A stretch of 64,000 bases of DNA from Alphaproteobacteria bacterium MarineAlpha12_Bin1 (GCA_002937505.1 PTJY01000001.1:62001-126000); one strand, 5' to 3'. Positions 39,658 to 48,592 are shown, counted from the stretch's first letter. The notes: generated by a model from the letters alone, not told the origin. Numbers and translations are program-made.

Positions 39658-40938
39658 ATGGCGCAACTTAAAGATAACTGCTTTGTTAATGATGGCGAAT
39701 TAATTACAACATATTCCGTAAATAAAATTATATATAATCAGATAGATACCGTTGTCGGAAAAGAGACAGTTAATCTAAGAGATGCATCAGGCCGTATCCT
39801 CGCAGAGAATATCATTTCTCAAATGGATGTTCCTCCTCATAATAATTCTGCAGTTGATGGTTTCGCCGTGTATTATGACGACCTTTCATCTACATCTGAA
39901 ACTCAACTTAAAATAGTCGGAAAGTCTGCTGCTGGACACCCATATCCTGAACTTTTAGAACGCGGTCAAGCATTAAGAATTTTTACTGGAGCACCGATGC
40001 CAAAGGGTAAAAACGGTGGCCCAGACACGATATACATGCAGGAAGATTGTAAAACAGAGTTTATACGCAAAATGGAACAAGTGATTGTACCCCCTGGCAT
40101 TAGAAAAGGAGCAAATCGTAGACTACGCGGCGAGGACATAACTAAAGGAAATAAAATACTGGATATAGGAGCCCTGCTGAGACCACAAGAAATAGGGCTT
40201 GCTGCCTCAACTGGCTTAACCTCAATTGTTGTTTACAAAAAATTAAAAGTCGCAATTCTCTCAACCGGTGATGAGGTCTCTGATCCTGGGAACGAATTAC
40301 CTTATGGAGGCATTTATGATTCTAATCGCTATAGTCTATTTGGACTTTTAAAATCTCTAGGTTGTGTTGTTACCGACCTGGGAATTGTGCCTGATAACAA
40401 AATATTTATCAGAAAAATAATAGAAAAAGCTGCCAAAACTCACGACGTAATAATGACAACGGCAGGAATGTCTGTGGGCGAAGAGGATCATATCCATGAA
40501 GTAATCTCAAAATTAGGAGAAGTTTACTTCTGGAAAGTAGCTATAAAACCTGGAAGACCCGTAGCACTCGGGCAAGTTAAAAACACGACTTTTATTGGAC
40601 TTCCCGGTAACCCGGCAGCAATGATAGTTACTTTTTTGCGTGTAGCAAGACCAGCGTTATTAAGATTATCAGGTGCCAGATTAATTGAGCCCAGGACTTT
40701 TAAAGTTCTAATAGGTTTTGAATATCATAAAAAGCCTGGAAGAAGGGAATATTTAAGGGTTAGCCTTTCTAAGGATGGTGATGGTAACTTAGTAGCTAAT
40801 AAGTTTCCTCGCGAGGGAGCAGGAATATTGACTTCTCTTGTAGAGTCTGAAGGTTTTGTTGAGTTATCAGAAAACGTAACATATTTTGCAGAAAGAACAT
40901 TGGTAGATTATCTACCTTTCTCGGAAGTAGGCTTATGA
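39658..40938 (+). CDS. moeA: Molybdopterin molybdenumtransferase
   Basis: The 426-aa MoeA inserts molybdate into adenylated molybdopterin. Seen are PPHNNSAVDGFAVYYDD, the domain III segment VAILSTGDEVSDPG with DSNRYSL, TTAGMSVGEEDHI and the KPGRPVALG/GLPGNPAAM motifs, then a C-terminal beta domain. The length is slightly above the usual 390-410. It overlaps moaD by 4 bp (ATGA), implying coupled translation. Confidence 0.95.
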   Translation: MAQLKDNCFVNDGELITTYSVNKIIYNQIDTVVGKETVNLRDASGRILAENIISQMDVPPHNNSAVDGFAVYYDDLSSTSETQLKIVGKSAAGHPYPELLERGQALRIFTGAPMPKGKNGGPDTIYMQEDCKTEFIRKMEQVIVPPGIRKGANRRLRGEDITKGNKILDIGALLRPQEIGLAASTGLTSIVVYKKLKVAILSTGDEVSDPGNELPYGGIYDSNRYSLFGLLKSLGCVVTDLGIVPDNKIFIRKIIEKAAKTHDVIMTTAGMSVGEEDHIHEVISKLGEVYFWKVAIKPGRPVALGQVKNTTFIGLPGNPAAMIVTFLRVARPALLRLSGARLIEPRTFKVLIGFEYHKKPGRREYLRVSLSKDGDGNLVANKFPREGAGILTSLVESEGFVELSENVTYFAERTLVDYLPFSEVGL

Positions 40939-41186
40939 AAATACTTTACTTTGCTTGGCTTAGACAAAGAATAGGAACTGATACGGAAGAGTTTGTGTTA
41001 CCAAATGAAATACAAACAGTTGAAGACTTGATTAATTGGCTTATTACAAGGGGTCCCGGATATTCAGACGCATTTGCTAAGCCTGAGGTAATCCGTGCGG
41101 CAGTAAACCTAGAGTATGTTAATTTCGACCATAGTCTAAAAAACGAAGATGAAGTGGCTTTTTTTCCTCCTGTGACAGGCGGCTAG
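40935..41186 (+). CDS. moaD: Molybdopterin synthase sulfur carrier subunit
   Basis: The 83-aa ubiquitin-like protein ends in the required Gly-Gly (FFPPVTGG), which is activated as a thiocarboxylate to deliver sulfur to precursor Z. It starts MKILYFAWLRQRIG with the normal fold-forming segments. It overlaps moeA by 4 bp and precedes its partner moaE by 18 bp. Confidence 0.95.
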   Translation: MKILYFAWLRQRIGTDTEEFVLPNEIQTVEDLINWLITRGPGYSDAFAKPEVIRAAVNLEYVNFDHSLKNEDEVAFFPPVTGG

Positions 41187-41204
41187 TAAGTTAGAATCAA
41201 AAAT

Positions 41205-41663
41205 ATGATTAAAGTACAAAAAGAAGATTTTGATATCAGCAAAGAAATAGAGGCTCTAGCTAGCAGTGATGGGAGTATTGGAGCAGTTTCATCCTTCGTG
41301 GGCTTAGTAAGGGATCAGGATAGCAGAGAAGTTTCTGCTGAGGCATTAAAATCTATAACTTTAGAACATTATCCAGCTATGACAGAAAAAAAACTTCTTG
41401 AAATTGAAATAAAAGCAAAATCAAGATGGAATATAAAATCTAGTATTATAATTCACAGATATGGTCGTTTAGAACCAGGAGAAAAAATCGTTTTTGTTGC
41501 ATGTGCTTCTAAACATCGCCAAGACGCTTTCGACGCCTGCAATTTTCTTATGGATTGGCTAAAAACAGAAGCACCCTTCTGGAAACTAGAGGAAAGTCAG
41601 TCACGTAAGAATTGGGTAAAAAAAAGAGAAAGTGACGATAAAGCAGCCGAGCGCTGGAAATAG
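41205..41663 (+). CDS. moaE: Molybdopterin synthase catalytic subunit
   Basis: The 152-aa catalytic subunit has the segments AVSSFVGLVRD, LEHYPAMTEKKL, HRYGRLEPGEKIVFVACAS, KHRQDAFDACNFLMDWLK and the KLEESQSRKNWV tail that approaches the MoaD C-terminus. With MoaD it makes molybdopterin. It is the last gene of the uvrC-pgsA-mobB-moeA-moaD-moaE run and is convergent with ilvE. I saw no convincing terminator in the 74-bp gap. Confidence 0.95.
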   Translation: MIKVQKEDFDISKEIEALASSDGSIGAVSSFVGLVRDQDSREVSAEALKSITLEHYPAMTEKKLLEIEIKAKSRWNIKSSIIIHRYGRLEPGEKIVFVACASKHRQDAFDACNFLMDWLKTEAPFWKLEESQSRKNWVKKRESDDKAAERWK

Positions 41664-41737
41664 GGCCTTGATATTTCGCCTTTGAATTAATTTAAGAAGC
41701 CTTCGATAACTTAGAATGTAAAGAAATAAGTAATAAT

Positions 41738-42637
41738 CTATTCTGCTGCTAAAGAAATATCACGACCATTCACTAGGTCATCATAGTCTGTCATTAACGT
41801 TTTTGTAATAGTTCCAACATCAAAAGCATATTCACCGGCTATATTCGATATTGGCGTTACCTCAGCAGCAGTTCCAGTAACAAACATTTCAGTTGCGTCA
41901 TTAAGCTCTTCTGGCATGATAGCTCTTTCAATGACTTCATAACCTCTATTCTTAGCTAGTTTTATAACTGAACGTCTAGTAATCCCATCTAGAAAACAAT
42001 CCGGCGTGGGTGTGTTAATCTTTCCATCTATGACCAAAAAAATATTTGCTCCTGTTGTCTCCGCTAGCTGTCCTCGCCAGTCAAGCATCAAAGCATCAGA
42101 ATAACCATTAGATTCTGCAGAGTGTTTGGACAAAGTACAAATCATATATAGACCAGCCGCTTTGGCATGAACAGGTGCTGTAGCTGGATCTGGTCGTCGA
42201 TATGGAGCCCAGTCCAGTGCAATTCCTTTCATGCGTGCTTCAGGGGTAAAATAAGCTGGCCACTGCCAAGCAGCTATAGCAACATTAATCACACATGCCT
42301 GTGCTGATACCCCCATTTGCTCAGGACCTCTCCAAGCGATAGGCCTTATATAGGCTTCTGTTGCACCAGTCGTTTCAAACGTTTCACGACAAGCCTGATC
42401 TAATTGCTCTGTGGTATAAGGAACTTGATAACCTAACATCTCTGCAGATTTCAACAGCCGCTCATTATGCGCAGTTAGCTCAAATATATTTCCATTATAG
42501 GCTCTCATGCCTTCAAAAACTCCAGAACCATAATGTAAGGCATGATTCAAAACATGAAGTTTTGCTTCTCGCCATGGCACGGTTCTTCCATTAAACCAGA
42601 TTACGCCATCCCGATCATCGTAAGGTACTTCATGCAT
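41738..42637 (-). CDS. ilvE: Branched-chain amino acid aminotransferase
   Basis: The 299-aa fold-IV PLP enzyme has LHYGSGVFEGMRAYNG, the cofactor lysine in APVHAKAAGLYM, the GQLAETTGANIFLV motif and LDGITRRSVIKLA. It makes valine, leucine and isoleucine from their 2-oxoacids. It is a single gene divergent from the MarR-type regulator over 102 bp, which must hold both promoters. An ilvE neighbour beside petP-like regulators is common in this class. Confidence 0.95.
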   Translation of the reverse strand: MHEVPYDDRDGVIWFNGRTVPWREAKLHVLNHALHYGSGVFEGMRAYNGNIFELTAHNERLLKSAEMLGYQVPYTTEQLDQACRETFETTGATEAYIRPIAWRGPEQMGVSAQACVINVAIAAWQWPAYFTPEARMKGIALDWAPYRRPDPATAPVHAKAAGLYMICTLSKHSAESNGYSDALMLDWRGQLAETTGANIFLVIDGKINTPTPDCFLDGITRRSVIKLAKNRGYEVIERAIMPEELNDATEMFVTGTAAEVTPISNIAGEYAFDVGTITKTLMTDYDDLVNGRDISLAAE

Positions 42638-42739
42638 AGCTTAACCTTTTAACATATTCATTCATTAAGAAGTCAATATCAGACATATTATTATCTTTTT
42701 CACTTGCACGAGGTAACATTGTAGGTTTATTAAGTCAAC

Positions 42740-43246
42740 ATGGCTGACCTTAAAGCAAATCTTAGAAATTATTCATTAGATGAGGAAGAACTTCGACAAG
42801 GAATCGAATTACTTTTTTATGCCTATAGAGATTTTACTTCGGAGCCGGATAAAATACTCGCAAAATGGGGGTTTGGACGAGCTCATCACAGGGTTATTTA
42901 TTTTGTAGGTAGGAATCCTAATATAACGGTCACAGAGCTACTCCTTATATTACAAATCACCAAACAAAGTCTTGCAAGAGTATTAACAAAGCTAATAAAA
43001 GAGAATTTTATTAACCAACGCGCTGATCCCTTAGATCGACGCAAAAAACTTATGACACTAACTAAAAAAGGTGAGCAGCTAGAAAAAGAGCTTACCTCTA
43101 CACAAATGGCTAGATTTAATAGAGCTTACAATGAAACAGACACAGAAGCGATAGAAGGATTCCGAAGAGTTTTAAGAGGAATTATAAACCCTCAAGATCG
43201 TGCAAGGGTTCGGCCTCGAACTGGGTTAAGTAATAGAAGAAATTAA
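42740..43246 (+). CDS. MarR-family regulator, PetP-like
   Basis: The 168-aa winged-helix regulator has an N-terminal helix LDEEELRQGIELLFYAYRDFTSEPD, a recognition region VTELLLILQITKQSLARVLTKLI and the wing RADPLDRRKKLMTLTKKGE. The gene order with an OmpR-type response regulator next matches petP-petR of Rhodobacter capsulatus, where the pair was described beside the cytochrome bc1 genes. Here petABC is about 16 kb away. Target genes are unknown. The response-regulator gene follows after 79 bp. Confidence 0.85.
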   Translation: MADLKANLRNYSLDEEELRQGIELLFYAYRDFTSEPDKILAKWGFGRAHHRVIYFVGRNPNITVTELLLILQITKQSLARVLTKLIKENFINQRADPLDRRKKLMTLTKKGEQLEKELTSTQMARFNRAYNETDTEAIEGFRRVLRGIINPQDRARVRPRTGLSNRRN

Positions 43247-43325
43247 GGCTCTAGCGTATTTAGTCATATTGCTGCAATATTAAGCTCTCTTCATAATAAT
43301 TAGTGCTAGGCATTGTCATAATTAA

Positions 43326-44003
43326 ATGGATGATACACCTCATATCTTAGTAGTTGACGACGACACAAGATTACGCGGTTTACTGAGAAAATTTCTCACA
43401 GAAAATGGCTTTAGGGTAACTACATCTTCTGATGCCTCCCAAGCCCGTGAAATATTACAATTTTTCGAATTTGATTTAGTTGTTCTAGATGTGATGATGC
43501 CAGGCGAATCTGGTCTACAACTCACTGTCAGATTACGAGAAATCAGTGATATGCCAATACTTTTGCTTACGGCAATGGGTGAGTCTGAAGATAGAATTAA
43601 CGGTCTAGAAAGAGGCGCTGATGACTACCTTTCCAAACCGTTCGAGCCCAGAGAATTATTGGCCCGCATTCGCTCAATATTGCGTAGAGTAGCTCCACGG
43701 CCTGAAAAAGAGGAAATAATATTAGGAGAGCACGTATATGATTCAATACGCCAACAGCTTATGGGACCAAATGGCCCTGTAAGACTAACCAATGCCGAAG
43801 CTCGCCTTCTTCAAGTCCTAGTAACAAACCCAGGGAATCCGATAAGTAGAGAAGCTCTTCAACAACAAAGTAGACTTGGCGGAGGTATAAGGGCAGTAGA
43901 TGTACAAGTAACCCGATTGAGAAGAAAAATAGAACCGGACCCTAAAGTCCCGAGATACTTACAAACGATTCGCGGAAGGGGTTACGTTCTTTGGCCCGAC
44001 TAG
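43326..44003 (+). CDS. OmpR-family response regulator, PetR-like
   Basis: The 225-aa protein has a receiver domain with the acidic pocket D11-D13, phosphoacceptor D55 (VVLDVMMPGESG) and K in YLSKPFEPREL. A winged-helix DNA-binding domain follows (VRLTNAEARLLQVL, then VDVQVTRLRRKIEPDP and the TIRGRGYVLWP end). It resembles PetR. The kinase gene overlaps its end by 13 bp, so the two are co-translated partners. Confidence 0.93.
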   Translation: MDDTPHILVVDDDTRLRGLLRKFLTENGFRVTTSSDASQAREILQFFEFDLVVLDVMMPGESGLQLTVRLREISDMPILLLTAMGESEDRINGLERGADDYLSKPFEPRELLARIRSILRRVAPRPEKEEIILGEHVYDSIRQQLMGPNGPVRLTNAEARLLQVLVTNPGNPISREALQQQSRLGGGIRAVDVQVTRLRRKIEPDPKVPRYLQTIRGRGYVLWPD

Positions 44004-45343
44004 AAACTATTCTAAAACCAGCTAAATCGATCAGGCTTGCTATAAAGAGAGCTCTTCCGAGCGGTTTACTAGGTCGATCCCTACTAATAATCATAGTCCC
44101 TTTGGTTGTTTTGCAAGTAGTCAGCGGAATTGTATTTTACGATCGTCACTGGGCAAACGTTAGCAGACACAGAGCTAATGCACTGGCCGGAGACGTAGCC
44201 ATGCTATTAGAAATCCTTAGAAACACGAAGCCTAATTTAAATCAAAATTCTATAATTGATATGGCAAATCAAAATCTCGATTTAATAGTTAAGTTTGAGA
44301 GCGATGGTATTCTCCCTAATATAACGAAAAATCCTACCGGAAATCTCGAGAAAACCCTTGGCAGGTCCATGGAACAAATAGTTCAAAGGCCTTATATCAT
44401 TAATACCTCGATTGAGCGCCAAAGAGTGATAATATCTGTACAGGCGCCTAATGGAGTTCTTCATGTCTCTGCTAATGACGAGAGGCTTATAAGTTCTACC
44501 ACAAAAATATTTATTATGTGGATGATAGGTACATCCCTAATTCTTTTTGGCGTAGCAACTATATTTATGCGAAATCAAGTTAGCCCCTTACGCCGCCTAG
44601 CATCAGCAGCAGAGAATTTCGGAAAGGGTCGCGATACCCCTAATTTCAGTCCTTCCGGTGCTACCGAAGTACGTCAGGCCGCATCAGCCTTCATGTCGAT
44701 GCGTGATCGGATTCAACGTCAAATGCAGCAACGCACTGAAATGTTAGCTGGAGTTAGTCATGACCTTCGAACTCCCTTAACAAGAATGAAGCTTCAACTT
44801 GCGATGCTCGATAAAAGCAATGAAATTGACGAACTGACATCGGATGTAGAAGCGATGGAAACTATGATTGAAGGTTATTTGAATTTTGCTAGAGGTGAAG
44901 GTAGTGAAGAAGTTAATCCGATAGACGCGAAAACACTTTTAGAAGAGATCATCCATGAAGCAAGAAGAAACAGCATTGAAATTTCTTTGCGAATACACGA
45001 TTCTGTTGAGCTTTTAATAGCTAGAAACGCTTTTAAACGGGCTCTTACAAATCTAATTGATAACGCAGCAAACAATGGAAAACAGTTAGAAATTGTCTTG
45101 CAGTTAAATGGAAGTGTTGTTGAACTTATTTTTGATGACGACGGACCAGGTATTCCAGTAGATATGCGTGAAGAAGTTTTCAAACCATTTTTTCGTCTTG
45201 ACCAATCTCGTAATGTTGAGACTGGAGGTACCGGACTAGGGCTTTCTATCGCTCGTGACATAATAAGAACTCATGGTGGAGACATAATACTCTCTGAATC
45301 TTCTCTAGGAGGCCTACGAGCAAAGGTCACCGTTCCTATATAA
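43991..45343 (+). CDS. EnvZ-type sensor histidine kinase
   Basis: The 450-aa inner-membrane kinase has a first membrane helix (LLIIIVPLVVLQVVSGIVFY), a periplasmic region of about 110 residues and a second helix (IFIMWMIGTSLILFGVATIF). HAMP, then H257 in GVSHDLRTPLTRMK, the N-box NLIDNAANNG, DDDGPGIP and GGTGLGLSIARDI complete it. It should phosphorylate the response regulator encoded just upstream. It starts at a TTG inside that gene with GGAAGGGG 9 nt before it; no better start exists in frame before the first helix. The signal sensed is unknown. Confidence 0.92.
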   Translation: MARLETILKPAKSIRLAIKRALPSGLLGRSLLIIIVPLVVLQVVSGIVFYDRHWANVSRHRANALAGDVAMLLEILRNTKPNLNQNSIIDMANQNLDLIVKFESDGILPNITKNPTGNLEKTLGRSMEQIVQRPYIINTSIERQRVIISVQAPNGVLHVSANDERLISSTTKIFIMWMIGTSLILFGVATIFMRNQVSPLRRLASAAENFGKGRDTPNFSPSGATEVRQAASAFMSMRDRIQRQMQQRTEMLAGVSHDLRTPLTRMKLQLAMLDKSNEIDELTSDVEAMETMIEGYLNFARGEGSEEVNPIDAKTLLEEIIHEARRNSIEISLRIHDSVELLIARNAFKRALTNLIDNAANNGKQLEIVLQLNGSVVELIFDDDGPGIPVDMREEVFKPFFRLDQSRNVETGGTGLGLSIARDIIRTHGGDIILSESSLGGLRAKVTVPI

Positions 45344-45366
45344 CTATTTGGATCAAATGTTTTGTA

Positions 45367-45702
45367 TTAGAACAAACGTCCTCCATTTGGAACGTTATGG
45401 TCAACACCTAAAAGAACTACCTCTCCTTCAAGATCAGGGAAACCCAAAATCAATATTTCTGACATAAATTTTCCAATTTGCTTGGAGGGAAAATTTACTA
45501 CTGCCGCAATCTGACGTCCTAACAAATTTTCACTTGAATAATATTTAGTTACCTGCGCTGAAGTTTTCAGAACTCCCAAATTTTCTCCAAAATCAACCCA
45601 GATTTTTAACGCAGGCTTGTTAGCTTCTGGAAATTTCTCCACCTCTACGATAGTGCCTACTCTAATGTCAATTTTCAGAAAATCATCAAAAGAAATCGTC
45701 AT
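45367..45702 (-). CDS. tRNA-binding domain protein (CsaA-like)
   Basis: The 111-aa OB-fold protein matches CsaA: IDIRVGTIVEVEKFPEANKP, KIWVDFG, and the C-terminal SEILILGFPDLEGEVVLLG. CsaA binds tRNA and was described as an export-related chaperone in Bacillus. It is 39 bp downstream of proC on the same strand and probably belongs to its transcript. It is convergent with the kinase gene, 23 bp apart. Confidence 0.9.
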   Translation of the reverse strand: MTISFDDFLKIDIRVGTIVEVEKFPEANKPALKIWVDFGENLGVLKTSAQVTKYYSSENLLGRQIAAVVNFPSKQIGKFMSEILILGFPDLEGEVVLLGVDHNVPNGGRLF

Positions 45703-45741
45703 CTAATAGCCCAATTAATTAATGCATTAATTCACAAACTA

Positions 45742-46545
45742 TCACGCTAATTTCTTAGAGCGCTCAGTCGCGCGAATAACTGTTTCACACATAAGTTTAG
45801 TCAGCCTTTCATTTCCCATTAACACCTCAAGAGCGGCTGCTGTAGTTCCACCTGGACTAGTAACATTTTCTCTTAATATACGTACTGGAACAGTATTTTC
45901 TTTTAACAAAGCGCCACTGCCTGCAACCGTGGAACGAGCTAGACTCATGGAAAGCTCTTTTGAGAGACCTACCTCTCTTCCAGCTTCTGCCATCGCCTCA
46001 ACCAGATGAAAGACATATGCTGGACCACTTCCTGATAAACCAGTAACGGCGTCCATTAACTTTTCATCAGAAACCCATTCAACTTCTCCAACAGATTTCA
46101 TTAATTTAGTGCATAGCTTTTTTTGATCAGAGGTGGTCCGATCATTTGAACAAAGAACTGTTATTCCCTGACCAATCGAGGCTGGCGTATTAGGCATGCC
46201 TCTTATTATGGCGCTCTGTTTTAACTTTCGCTCGAAATAACTAATTGGCTTACCAGCTGCAATTGATAAAAATGCTGTATTAGAATCGTCATATTGCTTG
46301 TAAATAGGTACTACTTTATCCAATGACTGAGGCTTTACAGCAAAGACCACCACCGTCGGATTATTAGTAAGGTTAAGCTCACGAACATCTTTTACATGAG
46401 CGACACCTTCAGGTATTTCTAGTTCTACAAATGGGTCTATTACTGAAATAGAGTCAGGTGTCACCCCTGCCTTTACCCATCCGTGCAAGAGAGCACTTCC
46501 CATCTTGCCAAAACCAACAAGCAAAATCCTTTCGTGATAGGTCAT
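45742..46545 (-). CDS. proC: Pyrroline-5-carboxylate reductase
   Basis: The 267-aa enzyme makes proline with NAD(P)H. Its Rossmann motif is ILLVGFGKMGSALLHGW; further signatures are VFAVKPQ, RGMPNTPASIGQG, and the C-terminal TGLSGSGPAYVFHLVEAM with TSPGGTTAAALEVL. Length is normal. The ybjN-like gene is 32 bp upstream on the same strand, as often found in Alphaproteobacteria. Confidence 0.95.
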   Translation of the reverse strand: MTYHERILLVGFGKMGSALLHGWVKAGVTPDSISVIDPFVELEIPEGVAHVKDVRELNLTNNPTVVVFAVKPQSLDKVVPIYKQYDDSNTAFLSIAAGKPISYFERKLKQSAIIRGMPNTPASIGQGITVLCSNDRTTSDQKKLCTKLMKSVGEVEWVSDEKLMDAVTGLSGSGPAYVFHLVEAMAEAGREVGLSKELSMSLARSTVAGSGALLKENTVPVRILRENVTSPGGTTAAALEVLMGNERLTKLMCETVIRATERSKKLA

Positions 46546-46577
46546 TTGATTACTCTATGATTATAAAGGGATTAATA

Positions 46578-47078
46578 TCAGGCTTCCCCAACTGTTTCAA
46601 AAGCTACTGTTGCAATAGCATTTATAGGGGTCTGCCCCCCCCAAATGACATACTGGAATGCGGGATAGAATCGATCAGTCTCATGTAACGCTATATCAAG
46701 AAGGTCTTCAACTTGTTCCGCAGATAAAGTACCACCTCGAAGCAGTAAAGTATGTCTATAAGCTGGTAGACCTTCTATAGAATCGATATGAAAGTGCCCA
46801 ATTCCCAATCTATCGTTAACTAAAGCTAATAACTCATAAATTAATGCTTTGCTTTGTTCAGGCGAGCGTAAATCAAGAACACAAGATATCTGTAGAGCCC
46901 CTATATCGTTGGACCAATGAAAGAATACTTGATAATGACACCATCTACCTGTGACCTCTACTAGCAGTTCATCACGCTTAGGCCTATCCAATGCCCATTC
47001 TCTCGTTGCTATAGCTTCCTCAACAAGATCTAAAGGATGTGCCTTCTGAGTGATATGTCCACTGCTTACGACCGCCAT
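46578..47078 (-). CDS. YbjN domain-containing protein
   Basis: The 166-aa protein resembles the YbjN family (type III chaperone-like fold). It has ELLVEVTGRWCHYQVFFHW and SCVLDLRSPEQSKALIYELLALVNDRLGIGHFH (about residues 65-97), then RHTLLLRGG. The family's role is poorly known; some members affect motility and stress in enterics. It is the first gene of the minus-strand ybjN-proC-csaA run. Upstream lies a 305-bp structured intergenic region. Confidence 0.85.
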   Translation of the reverse strand: MAVVSSGHITQKAHPLDLVEEAIATREWALDRPKRDELLVEVTGRWCHYQVFFHWSNDIGALQISCVLDLRSPEQSKALIYELLALVNDRLGIGHFHIDSIEGLPAYRHTLLLRGGTLSAEQVEDLLDIALHETDRFYPAFQYVIWGGQTPINAIATVAFETVGEA

Positions 47079-47133
47079 CTATTAACCTCCAAGCTGCAAG
47101 ACCCTAATAGATTAATAAAAAACATGCTCAAAA

Positions 47134-47254
47134 GTAGGTTAGTATTACCACATATTGTTACCAGCCAGAAAAAACCTACCACCTAATGTAAAATGTCACG
47201 AAGTCATATTGCGCCGCAACCTTTAAGATTGTGGGAAAGTAGGTTTATTTTTTT
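47134..47254 (+). promoter_or_regulatory. Attenuator-like structured region (candidate leader or small RNA)
   Basis: The 305-bp gap between the divergent ybjN-like and SDR genes has no gene but holds three linked segments: GTAGGTT (47134-47140), AAACCTAC (47172-47179) and GTAGGTTT (47239-47246). The last runs into ATTTTTTTT (47247-47254). The middle segment can pair with either outer one, which is the logic of an antiterminator/terminator switch read on the plus strand. A TTGC-GCC-GCAA mini-hairpin sits inside. A further hairpin, GTAGTC/GACTAC, follows at 47267-47286. The SDR start is 129 bp beyond the T-tract. It could also be a free-standing terminated RNA. It matches no RNA family I recognise. 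Confidence 0.4.
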
Positions 47255-47383
47255 AAGAAAAAAATTGTAGTCTCAATTACGACTACGGTCATTTACTTAA
47301 TAAGTTAGCAAGCGACGCGGATTACTTGTATTTAGAGGGTTATTCAGTAAAAAGTTATTAACGAAACTTTTTGGGAGTTATTC

Positions 47384-48193
47384 ATGGACCTAAACCTAAA
47401 AAATAAACGCGCATTAATCACAGGCTCTACTTTAGGGATAGGGCGAGCAGTTGCCAATTCTCTATTAGCTGAAGGAGCGGATGTAATAATTAACGGCCGA
47501 TCTCAAAGCAAAGTTACACAAACCATAGATGAACTGAAAACCACCCAAAATAATTCGTCCAAAATAAGTGGAATTGGTGCGGATTTATCAAATCATTCAG
47601 GTGTTAATGATCTTATTTCTTTCGCACATTCTGAAGGCCAGGTTGATCTTCTTATCAATAATGTCGGTAGCTTTACGGTAAAAGACTTTTTTGATATTGA
47701 GGATAGTGATTGGCATCACATATTTCAGCTAAATGTGATGAGTGCAGTTAGGCTCTCTAGAGCATTTTTGCCATCAATGCTAAAGCAGGGATGGGGAAGA
47801 ATAATCTTTATAGGCTCTGATCAAAGCTCCAAACCAAATCCTTCTATGGCACATTATGCAATGACAAAAACTGCTATAGTTTCTATAGCACGAAGTTTAT
47901 CAGAATTAACTCGTGGAACAGAAATAACGATTAATTCTGTACAAGTCGCTCCAACCTGGACGGAGGGTGTCAGTGAATTCATTGAAGATTTGAGTAAAAT
48001 AGAAGGGAAAACTCCAGAGGCCATGAGCAGATCGTATTTTGAAGAAGGAGAAGGTAATACTTCTCTTATACAAAGATGGGCAGAACCTGAAGAAATTGCG
48101 AAAGTAATTACATTCCTCTGTTCCCCTATTTCTTCAGCAATTAATGGTTCATCTCTCAGAGCTGACGGAGGAATAATAAGATCACTATTTTAA
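47384..48193 (+). CDS. SDR-family oxidoreductase
   Basis: The 269-aa short-chain dehydrogenase has TGSTLGIGRAVANSLLAEGA, NNVG, a catalytic Ser in FIGSDQSSKPNPSMAHYAMTK (Tyr and Lys also there) and the C-terminal SSLRADGG. NGRSQSK after the second strand, with its Arg, suggests NADP(H). GGGAG stands close before the ATG. It is a single gene, convergent with ubiK. The substrate cannot be judged. The upstream region has an unusual attenuator-like structure. Confidence 0.88.
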   Translation: MDLNLKNKRALITGSTLGIGRAVANSLLAEGADVIINGRSQSKVTQTIDELKTTQNNSSKISGIGADLSNHSGVNDLISFAHSEGQVDLLINNVGSFTVKDFFDIEDSDWHHIFQLNVMSAVRLSRAFLPSMLKQGWGRIIFIGSDQSSKPNPSMAHYAMTKTAIVSIARSLSELTRGTEITINSVQVAPTWTEGVSEFIEDLSKIEGKTPEAMSRSYFEEGEGNTSLIQRWAEPEEIAKVITFLCSPISSAINGSSLRADGGIIRSLF

Positions 48194-48222
48194 ACAACAA
48201 AGCTTAGCACCCATTACTAAAA

Positions 48223-48468
48223 TCATTTTTTTTGGGATTCTAATTTACGAAGACGTTCTTCGAGTTTTTCCTGTTCTGTGCGTGATTTAGAAAGCATAGC
48301 TTTCACTACATCAAACTCTTCACGACTAACTAGATTCAAACGATCCAGAATTTTTTCAACTCTTGAATTAACTAAGGCTTCTATTTCTTCTCTCATTCCA
48401 CTCGCTAAGCCAGCCGCGCTATTGGCCATTTTTGCTATATCGTCTAAAAATCTATTCCGTGTTTGCAT
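48223..48468 (-). CDS. ubiK: Ubiquinone biosynthesis accessory factor UbiK
   Basis: The 81-aa protein matches the UbiK/BMFP family: RFLDDIAKMANSAAGLASGMREE, VEKILDRLNLVSREEFDVVKAM, then a charged C-terminal coiled coil. UbiK supports the aerobic ubiquinone-synthesis complex with UbiJ and binds membranes. The ATG at 48468 has TAGGAG at good spacing; an open frame back to 48495 adds nine unlikely residues. It is divergent from the heptose epimerase gene. Confidence 0.92.
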   Translation of the reverse strand: MQTRNRFLDDIAKMANSAAGLASGMREEIEALVNSRVEKILDRLNLVSREEFDVVKAMLSKSRTEQEKLEERLRKLESQKK

Positions 48469-48592
48469 ATTATAACTCCTATGTTGTTTAACCATATGCT
48501 AACAAAGCTGAGACCTGCAAGTTTTCAGAGTATAGTTTTTTATATACATATTGATAAGATTATAAAACGAATAGCACAAAAATAGGATTTCG

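Noticed and set aside
47231-47243. GTGGGAAAGTAGG resembling the 3' part of 5S rRNA
   Set aside because: The rest of a 5S rRNA (about 115 nt with CCGAAC-type core) is absent; the resemblance is short and the segment is better explained by the hairpin arms.
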